DNA of 64,000 bases, from assembly GCF_028583425.1 (NCBI RefSeq), contig NC_072807.1:31129001-31193000 (forward strand), read 5' to 3'. The first letter of the stretch is position 1. Each line of letters opens with the position of its first letter. The notes under the pieces were generated by a model, which was given only the letters and a program-made list of their open reading frames with translations, was not told the DNA's origin and made no database searches. The DNA is from Eublepharis macularius (taxonomy: Eukaryota; Chordata; Lepidosauria; Squamata; Eublepharidae). The position numbers were made by a program, and so were the translations under genes. Below are positions 11,481 to 23,400 of this stretch, one piece after another.

Positions 11481-14400
11481 GAAAAGATCACCTTGCTTGT
11501 TAGGGTTGCCACCTCTGGGTTGGGAAATTCCTGGAGATTTAGGGGAAGTTTAGGGGGGGGGGGACCTCAGTGGGGTACAATGCCCTAAAAAGGTCCCCCT
11601 TCTCCTCAAATCCTCCTCTCCCGAGGCTGCACCCCCAAATCTCCAGATAATTCCCAGTCCAGATGAACCCTAAAAGAGTTTTTTATTTTTAAAAAATTAA
11701 ATAACTGCCTACAAGCTCTTTATAACCAATAACCCCCCTCCCCCCAGCTTTTGAAATCTGCTTTTTAACCTGCAATGGGGCACCTTGCTTTTCAGTATCT
11801 GTGGGGTAGATTTTCACCTGCTAAAGGGAGCGTGCTTTTTGTGAAGTTTTTGAATTTGGAAATTGTTTAGAGAGAATTCAAAAGTAAATTGTGGTTAGGA
11901 CAGAGGTCAGAATGAGTCATTTCACTGGATATGCTAAAGGTATTGTTTGCTTTTAGCGTCATGGAAATGGGATTCAAAGGATCGCTCTGAAGACAACAGA
12001 CCTTTTTTTATTCACGTTATGAATTTTGCCCTTCCTCTAAGTTTCAGTGAGGAGCTTTTTTCTAATATAAGGATTTATTCCTGTAGATTGGTATTATTTA
12101 TTTTCCTGCATAGAAGAATTTTAAAAAGTTATATTTCAGATTATTAGGAGGCACTTGGGCACCAGAGAGCAAAGTCTTAGTAAGATATACAGTGCCACCC
12201 TAGACAATTATACCACCTTTAAACCCATTGACTTCAAGGGACATAGAAGGCTGTAATGTTGCATAGCATGGCACAGTTAGGCTGAAATTCTAAACATGCT
12301 TTTTATTTAAAAAATTTCAAGTGAATTTGGTGGCATTTACTTTTGAGTAAATATGGTTAGGATCAGGCTGGCACAGCTGTGTCCAAAAATGTGCCATATT
12401 TTTACCACTTCCCCCCCCCCTGTAAGGGTTTAAGTAATCGTATGTAATTAATCCATCTCACTGAATTGGATTTAACAGGTGATCTCTTTTGTGTGAGTGG
12501 GTCATAGATCTCTTTTTTTTAAAAAATCCTTATGCAGTTATCATCTTCTGAACAATATTCCTTCAGTATATACCTGGCACCTTTGACCCTTGCAAAATGT
12601 TTACCGGAGCATGTTGTCTGAATCAGTTTCTCATATAATACCATGGATTAAAAAGAAGTTGTGTGTAGCTGTGCTGGTCTAAAGCAAAATCCCCCAAACA
12701 AGAATAAAATCTATGTAATACCTTTTTATGAGAATCTAGTAAAATGACACAAAACAGTGTGTAAGATTTTGAGTTCACCAGATCGCTTCATCGGGCTGGG
12801 AGGGAGAAGTGAGCAGTTGTCTCAGGTTATGATCTTAAGACTCTGTCCTGTAAATATCCTGTGCCAGATGTTGAGCAGGCATACAGATTTAAAATGGTGC
12901 TAGTGTCAGGTTGCACCCCTGGCTTTCTGGGAGCATGAAGTAACAAACAGAATCCTTCTGCTAGAAACACAAAGCAATCCAAATGTCTGCTTCCATACAA
13001 GCTAAATTTTGTCCCTTCTGTTTCCTTACAGGAAAACCGACCAGTACCTGAGCCTGGTCCCAATGGTAGGTTTGTATGGATTAGCTGTTGTTCTGCTGGT
13101 TTTTTTTAAAAAAAGTGGACTTACACCCTGCTGTTCTCCACAGCGAGAACCCAAAGTGACTCACATAATTCTCCTCTCCTCCGTTTTATCCTCTCAACAA
13201 TGTCACAGTTGCTACCTCCATGATTGGACTGCCAGCCTCCAAGTGAGGCATAGAATTCTTCTGGATTTATAACTTATGTCCAGACTACAGAGATCAGTTC
13301 CCCTGTAGGAAACGGCAGCTTCGTAGCATGGACTCTGTAGAATTACATCTTTGCTGAGTTCCCTACCCTTCCCAAACTCCGCCCTCCCGGGCCATCCCAC
13401 CCCCAAATCTCAAGGTATTTGCCAAGCCAGGAATAGCAACCCTTATCCACAACTCGTTAAACCATATCTTGTGGAGTTTGTAGGCACCGAAGGTAGTCAC
13501 TGCAATCTTCCCTCACTTTGGACATTGTACTTTTTATACAAGTAGACCATTCACACAAATAGTTAACTATAGAGATTTTTCTGACTGTGGTAACATTTGT
13601 ATCATGTCTCATGACAGAATGACCAGTGAGTTATATATGCGTTTTACAAATGGGGGGATGCAGGTTGGGGGGACGGGACGACAGTAGCAGTTTATGATGG
13701 GCCAAGGGTAGTTCATAATTATTTGTATACTTTATATGTGATGAAGTTCAAAAGCCAGTGTATCTGCAGAGAGGACACCAGACGTGATAAGCATCTGAAG
13801 TCAACAGGAGTGGGCTTAGCTGCAAGAGAGCAGGCGAGGCAAGGTAATCAATAGAAGTAAAAGGGTTACAAATTGCATTGCCCTATGTCCAAGAAGAGAG
13901 AGCAAGTTCTTCCTGTTTTAAGATGGAAAGTGACCAAGGAGAATGAAAAAGCTAGTTTGTTGCCTAGCAAATACTATACTCATACAAAGGTCGCTCTCTT
14001 ACTCATTTATTTACTTCATTTATTTTCTGTCTATCTTGCTGAAGGGCAAGATTTGAATCAAGCAGCACCTTAAAAACTGACAAGATTTCCAGGGACTAAG
14101 CTTACAACAGTCAAAGTTCCCTTCATCAGATACAAGTAGGAAGGGAGATCCCTGGGCCCTTATGTCCCAATCAGAAGGTGGTAGGGGTGTTGCAAAGAAC
14201 AGTAGAATTCATACAGTGAAAAATGCAGCTAACTGGATTACTAAAAGGGAACAGAGAACAAAGCAATGAACCCATGAGGGTTTGCAGTGTACTGGTGATT
14301 TTGGCAGCCGGGCAATCATTAGAGGCCTATGTCCAAGTGTTGCTCTTGCATGGGATAAAACTGTTCTCCCTATTTCCCTTAGTCATCTTCCTTCTTGCCT

Positions 14401-17400
14401 TGATCAAAGCTCTGCCGTTGTAGAGGGGAGGTCCACAACTCAGTAATTTTGCAAGAAACTAGATTTTTCCTCCAGAATGTGGTAACTCTAACCACAAGTT
14501 TAAAAAAAAAGATAGAGCTTGCCCTGAGAAATATGGTAACTCTGACTGTGAGTACAAAGATAGCGAACAGGTAAACTTGGTTAGCGAACACGTAAGCTTA
14601 GTTGCTGGTGTAACTTGGCAGATAGTCTTCCAGGACTCACCATATCCTGAGCCAGAAGGCTAAGAATCTAGGTACCGTTTAGCTAAGTCTTCCAATCAGG
14701 CTTCAGATATGTTTAATTTTGATATATTATCTCTGAAATGTTCTGGCAATTTTGATATACTATCTCTGAAATGTTCTGGCAGTCTTCTAGCAAAGGAAAA
14801 CAAAATGTCAATATTACAGACCTCTCTCATTAAATATTAGGAAACTAAGTACATAAAGATCAGCCTTGCTTAACAAAACTTCCCTGCCAGGGACTGAGTT
14901 TCTTTTGGATTAGGTTGTATGCGTCCGTCTTCCTCAAGTTTCAGGCTTGTGAGTACAACGAGATCTGTGCCTACAAATGGTTGCTGCTACCTTTTCTTGA
15001 GAGGCCTGGCCTGGCCATGGCTATCCAGGAAAGAGATCTTGCATCAGGGTGTACTGCGATGAAAATGCCCACTCAGTGTGCAACAACTGTGGGAAAAGGC
15101 CAATTCTGTGTCTAGGGATTGTTAAGAAAGGGTTGAGATTGAAGTGGCATTATTGTTGATGCCAGGTCTTTTTTTTCAGTGGGAACGCGGTGGAACAGAG
15201 TTCTGGCTCCTCTTAAAAATGGTCACATGGCCGGTGGCCCTGCCCCCTGATCCCCAGACAATCTAAACTCCCCTCTGTCTGGAGGTCAGGGGGCGAGGCC
15301 ACTGGCCATGTGACCATTTTCTCCAAGGGCAATTTAAACTTTAAAAAACTCCCCCCTTGTTCCAGCTGACCCAAAGTGACGTCATTGTGTGGTCTTGCAT
15401 TCCACCTCTGAGTTCCACCACCTCTTTTCCCAGAAAAAAAGCCCTGGTTGATGCCCTTGTATAGATTTGTGGTGCGGCTGTATTTCGAACGCCACATATG
15501 CTTCTGGTGTCTGTGTCTTGGAAAGGAGATCATAGAATCATAGAGTTGGAAGGGGTCTTACAGACCATCTAATCCAACCCCCTGCCCAATGCAGGAACAG
15601 CCTAAAGCTTCTCTGATAAGTGTTCATTCATCCACTCCCTGAAGATTGCCAATGAGGGGGGATCCACCACATCCCTAGGCAGCTGTTTCCACTGTTGAAT
15701 TGCTGGAAAAGTTGCAGAAAGGGGCAAATGAAGTTAGTGTGTCTTCCCACTGAGAAAATGCTGTAGTATTGGGGGATTTTTAGTGCAGAGGTTTATAATA
15801 TTGTGCATGGGATAAAGAAAGTGGGTAGAGAGAATCCCCCCCCCCCATATTAAAGCTGGCAGGCACCTATTGAAATTGATGGGCAGTTGGATTGAGGGCA
15901 GACAAAAGAAAGTATTTGACTCTACATATAATTAGCTTGTGGCAGTCATTGTCATAGGATGTCATCAGGGCCGTTAGTTTATCTGTCTTCAGAAGGAGCT
16001 TACACGGCTTTTTTCTGGGAAAAGAGGTGGTGGAACTCAGTGGGTTGCCAGCACAGGGGGCAACTCCTGGTGGGAGATGGTGCCCCGGTACCACATGCAC
16101 GCGTGCAAAGTGCGTGCGTGCTCGCTCTCAGGCCTGCACAATGACACCACTTTGGGTCAGCTGGAACAAGGGGGGAGTTTTTTAAAGTTTAAATTGCCCT
16201 CAGCAAAAATGGTCACATGGCTGGTGGCCCCGCCCCCTGATCTCCAGACAGAGGGGAGTTTAAATTGCCCTCCGCACCCAGCTGGGCACAGAGGGCAATC
16301 TAAACTCCCCTCTGTCTGGAGATCTGGGGCGGGGCCACCAGCCATATGACCATTTTCAAGAGGCGCCGGAACTCCGTTCCACTGCGTTCCAGCTGAAAAA
16401 CAGCACTGGGCTTACAGACTCATGGAGGGTAAGTCCATCAAAGGCTATTAACTGCAGTGATTAAATAGAACCTCCATGTTCGGAAGCAATTATTCACTGA
16501 ATCCCAGTTGCTGGAGAGCAGCAGCAAGTGGAGGCTTTGACCTCTGTGTCCACTTTTTAGGCCTTCCAGGGCATTTGGTTTTCCATGGTTGAAAAAGGAT
16601 GCCTGACTAGATGAACCATTGGTTTCATCCAGCAATGCTGCTGTTATGTTCTCAGACTGCATCCAGGTTCGATTACTGCCTAGTTACTTTAAAGATAGTT
16701 CAGAAGCTTCAGCTGTTACAAAATGCGACAGTGAGATTGTTGATAGGTATACATTTTAGGAAGAGTATCTAACCAAAACAGATAGAAACTGTTTTATAAG
16801 AACTACTCTGACTGCAAATTCAGTTTTATAACAACAGCAACAACATTTGATTTATATACAGCCCTTCAGGACAACTTAATGCCCACTCAGAGCGGTTTAC
16901 AAAGTATGTTGTTATTATCCCCACAACAAACACCCTCTGAGGTGGGTGGGGCTGAGAGAGCTCCAGAGAGCTGTGACTAGCTCAAGATCACCCAGCTGGC
17001 TTCAGGAGGAGGAGTGGGGAAAAACTCGGTTTTCCAGATTAGAGTCCCGTGCTTTTGGGTTGCTTTAGACCTTGAGCCCTAAGTATTCTAAAAGCCATAG
17101 ATAGTACTTAAAGAACCATTCGTTCTCATGTGGATCTGCCCATAAAGGAGGCCCTATTTCATGTGCCTCCCTTTTTTGAGGCCAGCTTGGTGGCCAAAGA
17201 CAGGGTCATTTCTGGAGTGGCACACTGTTGAAATTGCACCCCTCCCTGCAGCCTTTCATCACCAAGGAAAGGTACTATTCTGCCCATCCACCACACTGTT
17301 CTTTGTTGAATTTTCCTCTCCCCCATTTTAAATCTGCCTCTTGTATTGGCTTTACTATTGTTATTTTGTATTTTTAAACCTCTAATGCTGTGGGCCTTTC

Positions 17401-20400
17401 TTACTCTGGTTTCTTTAGATATTTTAGTGATGCTACTTATTATCATATCATTGTATTGTCTTGCTAGTCATATAAATTTGTTATTGGACCTTGTTATGTT
17501 TTTTCTTTTTAATTATGTTGGAAACAGCAGAGAATGTGGCATATTTAAATGTGTTTAATAAATATTTTCCTGACAGTTACCATGAATGGTAATAGGTTTT
17601 GCCATGAGGAGAATAATGCTTCCTGACCTGTTTTCTGCCAGAGGTGCTTTTGAAGATGCATTCAGTAGGAATCTGCGGGTCTGATGTTCACTACTGGCAG
17701 CACGGGCGGATTGGGGACTTTGTGGTGAATAACCCAATGGTGTTGGGCCATGAGGCTTCGGGGACTGTCGTCCAAGTGGGCTCGTCTGTAACCACACTGA
17801 AGAAAGGTGAGTGGAGGCCAGGAGTGGACTGGGGCACTAAAACTGCTTTTCAGCTAAGGGGCGCCTGTGACAGGTGAGCCTGCACATGTTGTCATGGTTG
17901 CTGCAGTCCAGGTTTGAGCTGAGTGGGCCATGTGGGGCTACCAGCATCACAGGGGCACCTAGACTCAGGTTGTTCCTCGCCTCCAGGGCAGCAGCCTACT
18001 AAGAATGTGAACTTTCCAGGAAAGAGACCTGGGAGAGGCACCCGAAGATCACAGGCATTCCTACTTTTAGTGGTTGACGGGCAGATTTCTAGGATGTGTT
18101 TAGTGCGCAATGTGCTTTGCCCTGTGCCTGAAGTGACAGAAATCTCCCCCAAGAAGCCCCTGCTTCAGAAATCTGTTCATTGATCCTGACTTGACTGTTC
18201 TTGAAGTTCTTTTCCTGAAAATGAGCTGGAGCTCACTTTCCAGTTCCAAGAGGTGTGTTAACATACCAAGGGTCCAACGACGCATCTTGTCAGTCGGTAT
18301 TTAGGATTACTGACATAATGTTTGGCCCTAAAAAAAGCAGCCTCAGGTGACTCTGTTATGGATCACAGACATGGGACTGGGGAAGGGCATTTTAAACTCC
18401 TTTCCTCCCAACCTTGCACTTTCTTCAATCAGAAATGCATCTCTTCAGCCCCCATGGTCCTTTAAGCTCTGGTTTTAAAAAAAGACATGATATGTATACC
18501 TGCCTTTTCAGGCAGGTATATATAAAAAAATCAGTACCCTCTGGCTGCATTTTAGGGCCCAGTAATGTGTGTGGAGTTCTGATCATGGAGCTCTTAAATT
18601 CACCTGTAGTTTGACTATGAGTTGTATTCCCCTAAGATCTGTTTGCTCCAAGTTCGTGGGTGCACATTGTGAGCATGCTTCAGGTGTTGGCTTTCCAAAT
18701 GCGTATCTTCCTTGGAATCAGACCAGAATGCTTTTTTCATGACTGCTTGCCCAATCTTTGATCTTTCTGCTACCATGATTCCCATCCCCCACCCAGGTGA
18801 CAGAGTGGCAATAGAGCCCGGAGTTCCCCGAGAAACAGATGAATTCTGCAAAACAGGGCGGTATAACCTGTCTCCGACCATCTTCTTCTGCGCAACTCCC
18901 CCTGATGACGGGAACCTGTGCCGTTATTACACACACAGTGCCAATTTTTGCTACAAGTGAGTTGCAAGCATCTGTTGTGTGTAGAGGAGATAGCCAGGCT
19001 GAATTTATCCTCTGGGTTGTTTTGGAGCAATTAGGACAGCAACTATTACTGTCATAAATCTGTGCAATATAGGATTGCAGCAGGGTTGACAAATTGGCTG
19101 GGAAACAATAACTTACATTTTTAAACTTTAATTTTTTAAATAGAAATTACATATGTAGCAAGATATACAAATATAGTAGAAACATGCACATACAACAAAA
19201 AAGAATAAGCACATAACAGGGAAATATACAGTCCTTCTCTGAGATGTCATTCCTGCCAGTATTAAATTAAATGCAGTTGATAGAAAATCTTGTTCATAAG
19301 CTAATATAAATATCTATCAATGTAAATCTATATTGATTGGCTGTGACTAACAAGTGCTAACAAACTTGTGACTGTGGTTCAAGTACCTTATAAAAATGTT
19401 TACCCAGTCTTCCAAGAACTAATATGTGATAGTACCTTTCCGATTGTAGACCTTTACACATTAATATTTTGTACCAAATCTTGCTATGTTCTGGTGCAAT
19501 CCTAAATTACCTTTTAACTTGCTTACCAATGATTGAAATAGGGCAACGTGAGTTTCAGTTCCCCATGTTTCTATGCTCATTTTCTGCAGGTTTATAAAAG
19601 AGTTTCTCCCCATTTTTCTTATCCTCATTGACAGTCCAATCCTAAGCAGAGTTTACTTCAGTCTGAGCCGACTGATTTGCTTAGGATTGCACTGTAAATT
19701 TGAAACTGTTGAAGTGATTTTAAAAAACCCTTGCAGTTGTATTGGTCAGAGAATCACCTAAAGCGGTGGCCTGCTACCTTCATGTCTGCATCCGATGATG
19801 TGATCGCTAGTCCACAGGAGTTTATGCTCCAATAAATGTGTCCGTCTTTAAGGTGCCACAACTCTTAAGGGTTTGACCCCCTTAAAATCCTAGGACTGTT
19901 CAATGTCAGACAAAGGTGCCTGAAGGGCACAGGAGCAGCAGACCAGTTTGGAGCCAAGGAAGTAATTTTATCATTGCACGCAGTTAGCTTGTGGATTTTA
20001 CTGTGGTAGATGTTTCTGAAGAGCAACCGTGGACATGGACTTAGAAGGGATTAGGCAGCTGGGTATGAGAGTCATCCCCATTCTCAAGATTTCACTAAAC
20101 CTCTAATTGCAGGGAATGAATGACAGGACTGGGGATCATTGCCTGGTGGTTTTCTCAACTACTTACTCAGAGATATCCAGCATTATCTAATGTTGAAAGC
20201 CTGCCCTCCCCCCCCACCCCCGCATAAAAGAAAGCTTAGTTAGATCATCGGGCTGATGTGTAGATTACAATGGCTAATGTTTAATAAAACAGGTAGCAAG
20301 CAAGTTGCATTTTTTTTAAAGTTCACATTGAAATCTTCCTGGCTCTCTTAGACATATAGTGGCTACATTTCAACAAGTTGACAACTTGTCTGGTTTTGAG

Positions 20401-23400
20401 TTTAATGAATCCCAGTCTGTTAAATGAAGTGTAAAGGTGGGGCCACATGTCAGTTGCAGAGGCTGGAATTTTGACCAGATCTGCATGGAAGTGAGGTGGG
20501 GGAAGAAGATGTTCCATGATGAGGCATGTACCTGACTGAGGATGTTTCTGATTTAACTTGAGAGCTGTTCATTCAAAAGACATAATGAGAATTGGAGAGA
20601 TGGTCTGAGAGAAACCTTCCAGGACTGTAATGAACAAAAGGTGCTACTCAGATCTACATTTCTGTTTGCACCTTGTAGTCCCACAGTGGTGGTGGTGGGA
20701 ATTAGTCTGGAATTGTTTGCTGTCCAGTGGTTGAAGAAGTGATGATATTATGAATGGGGGTGTAGCTGTTCCTAAGAATTACCGTCATGCCGATGTATTG
20801 ACTTCAGTCTGTGTTCTCTTTCCTTGCTGCAGGCTTCCAGATAATGTCACCTTTGAGGAAGGTGCCCTAATTGAGCCCCTGTCAGTGGGAATCCACGCCT
20901 GCAGAAGGGCTGGGGTGACCCTTGGAAGCAAAGTCTTCATTTGTGGTGCTGGTATGAAGAAATTCCTTTGTATGGCTTTGTCTTTTCCCAAGCCAGATGT
21001 CTGGCTGTCATCGCAAATGGTTGAGGCCCAACTCCTTGCCCTGGAGATGACTTTGTAAATGGCTTTCTTGGGACAAGTGATTCCTATCCTACATGTAATG
21101 CTTCTCACGTGGATCTCTGCAACCACACTCCACGCCACTGCTAAGGTCCTAACGTGGATAGAAGGGCACAGAGACGCATATTGGCAGTAAGCCTCGTGAT
21201 GTGCAACTCCAAACTGTTTAATTGAAACAGTAGCTGCTCATGATGGAAAGGCTGTTTAGTATAAAGCCTGCAAGAGGCCTGATAAAAAAGTATGTCGGGC
21301 TAGGTAACTGCTTTATGGCCCGTACCTGCATAGTGTGATGCTTGGGTTTGCCTCCCAGATCATAGTCAGCTTTGTTCCCAAGTGATCCTACGGTTGCCAT
21401 GGCAGCAGAATCCTCCCTCGATGAGCTAACCTCCATCCCCTTTCCCCTTCATTTTTGGGTGTCCTGCCTCTTTGTATACCACAGATTGCCTTCTAAAGTG
21501 TTTCTCCCCCCCCCCACTTTTCTTTTAGGACCGATTGGACTTGTGACTCTGCTTGTTGCTAAAGTCATGGGAGCTGCGCAAGTGGTGATCAGTGGTAAGG
21601 TGGACTTTCTGTTCTTTAGTCTCTTGTATCTGATTACTTGCACTTCCGTTCTGCAAGTTTATTTGGGACTAAGTACGAGTATTGTTGGGCCACGTGAGAA
21701 GCTGCATAGAGAAAGTATAACCTTATTAATTGCTGAATTTTGTTCCTTGTTCCTTTGGAAAAGGGAGAAGAGATTGAGGAACAAACATTGGGGGTACTCC
21801 CAAGTGTTTCCATGCATGCAAATCACTGAAATTAGGCATGTTTATGGCCCATTCTGGCTATGCATGAGAAATTTCCCCTCAGAGGAATAACTTCCAAGCT
21901 GTGTATCTGATAATGATTTTCATTTCTCAGTAGGTTGTTCTTTGTTACTAGTTTTGTGACAATGCCAGGATAAATCCTTAGTCATGCTTCTTGGGAGACC
22001 ACATACCTTTGGCTCTTGTCCTTTGGATTAGAGAGTTGGGAAGCTCGCCGAATCAGAATCTTTGTCAAAACTTAACAAAGAGTTGTGGCACTTGTAGCTC
22101 ATGTGGGTCTGAACCTGCTTCTTCAGGTGCATAAAATGTGAGGACTAGGCTAGAACTTGTTGCTTTAAAAAGTGTAGTTTCCTATGTAGAAGCTGTTATG
22201 GATATGGAGGAACATTTAGTCATGTGAGCCTCATCAGCAGTCAGTAGTACAGACCAGACTTGGGATTTATCACTGTCAAACTTAGTACGTGAGATGAGAA
22301 AGTAGTATTTAAGATGGGAATGGTGGGGTTGTGGCACCTTTTCCCCACACCTTTGTGTGAAAGATGTTTGCACAGAGCGCTGGATGCATTACCTCTTCTG
22401 TTCCACTCTGTTTCTTCCCTGTTAGACACTTGTATCTCTCTGTCACAGATTTATCTGCTTTACGCCTGGAAAAGGCTAAGGAACTTGGGGCTGATTTCAC
22501 TGTTGAAGTTAAGAACGAAAGCCCTCGGGAGCTGGCAGAGAGGGTGAAAAATGCGCTTGGTTGTATGCCAGAGATAACCATGGAGTGCAGCGGGGCTCAA
22601 ACCTCCATCCAGGCTGCGCTATACGTGAGTGTCTCTCAACTCTTGGGTCCATCTAGGCTGATCTTGAATCTCTCTGGAAAGATGATTGCTCTTGACAGAA
22701 ATGAGAGAAAATCCCCCTCCTGAGATTTGTGCATTTCTTTTAATTTTGTGAGACTGATGGGACAGAGGATATGTGCTCCTGTTCAAAAGAGAGGCTGCAG
22801 ATGTGTGCTGAGCTCCTTCTTGTGTTATTTCTTTTACAACCCATGACAGCCTGTTGCCTGCCATTATCTATCACAGTTTTATCCTGCCTTTCCTCCGAGA
22901 TGCTCAGGGTGCTGTATGTGCCTCTCCCCTCCCTGTTTTATTCCCACGGCAGCCCTGTGAAACAGATTAAGCCGACACTGGGTCACTGTGGGCCTGTCAC
23001 TCTGTAGGGATTGGAACTTGGGTCTCCCTGGTCCTATCTCTGTACCACACCCTATTTATCAGTAGTTAACATTAAGCCAGAAAAGAATGAAGCAGATTCC
23101 TGGCCCCTGAGAGCTCAGCATTTGGAGGATCGTGGGCAGGGGGGGGGGGAACAGCACCCCCTGCTGAGCCTAAACTGGGTCTCACCTTCCACAAAGACCT
23201 TCACATACACCTAGGATTGACATGGTGGTCATTCATTTGGTCTGCCTATGGCTCACGCTGCTATCTCTCTTCATGAGTTTGTTTTCTTCAGTAAAAGCTC
23301 TCTGGTATCTTTATGTTAATATTTGTCTTCTTCTGGAGGCCTAGGCAGCATAGATGCCTCTTGCATTACTCCTTATCGAGTTGTCTTTTTCATTACCTCT

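Noticed and set aside
16077-16349. Overlapping open frames on both strands with similar peptides
   Set aside because: They arise because the hAT-like MITE here is internally palindromic, so both strands read alike.
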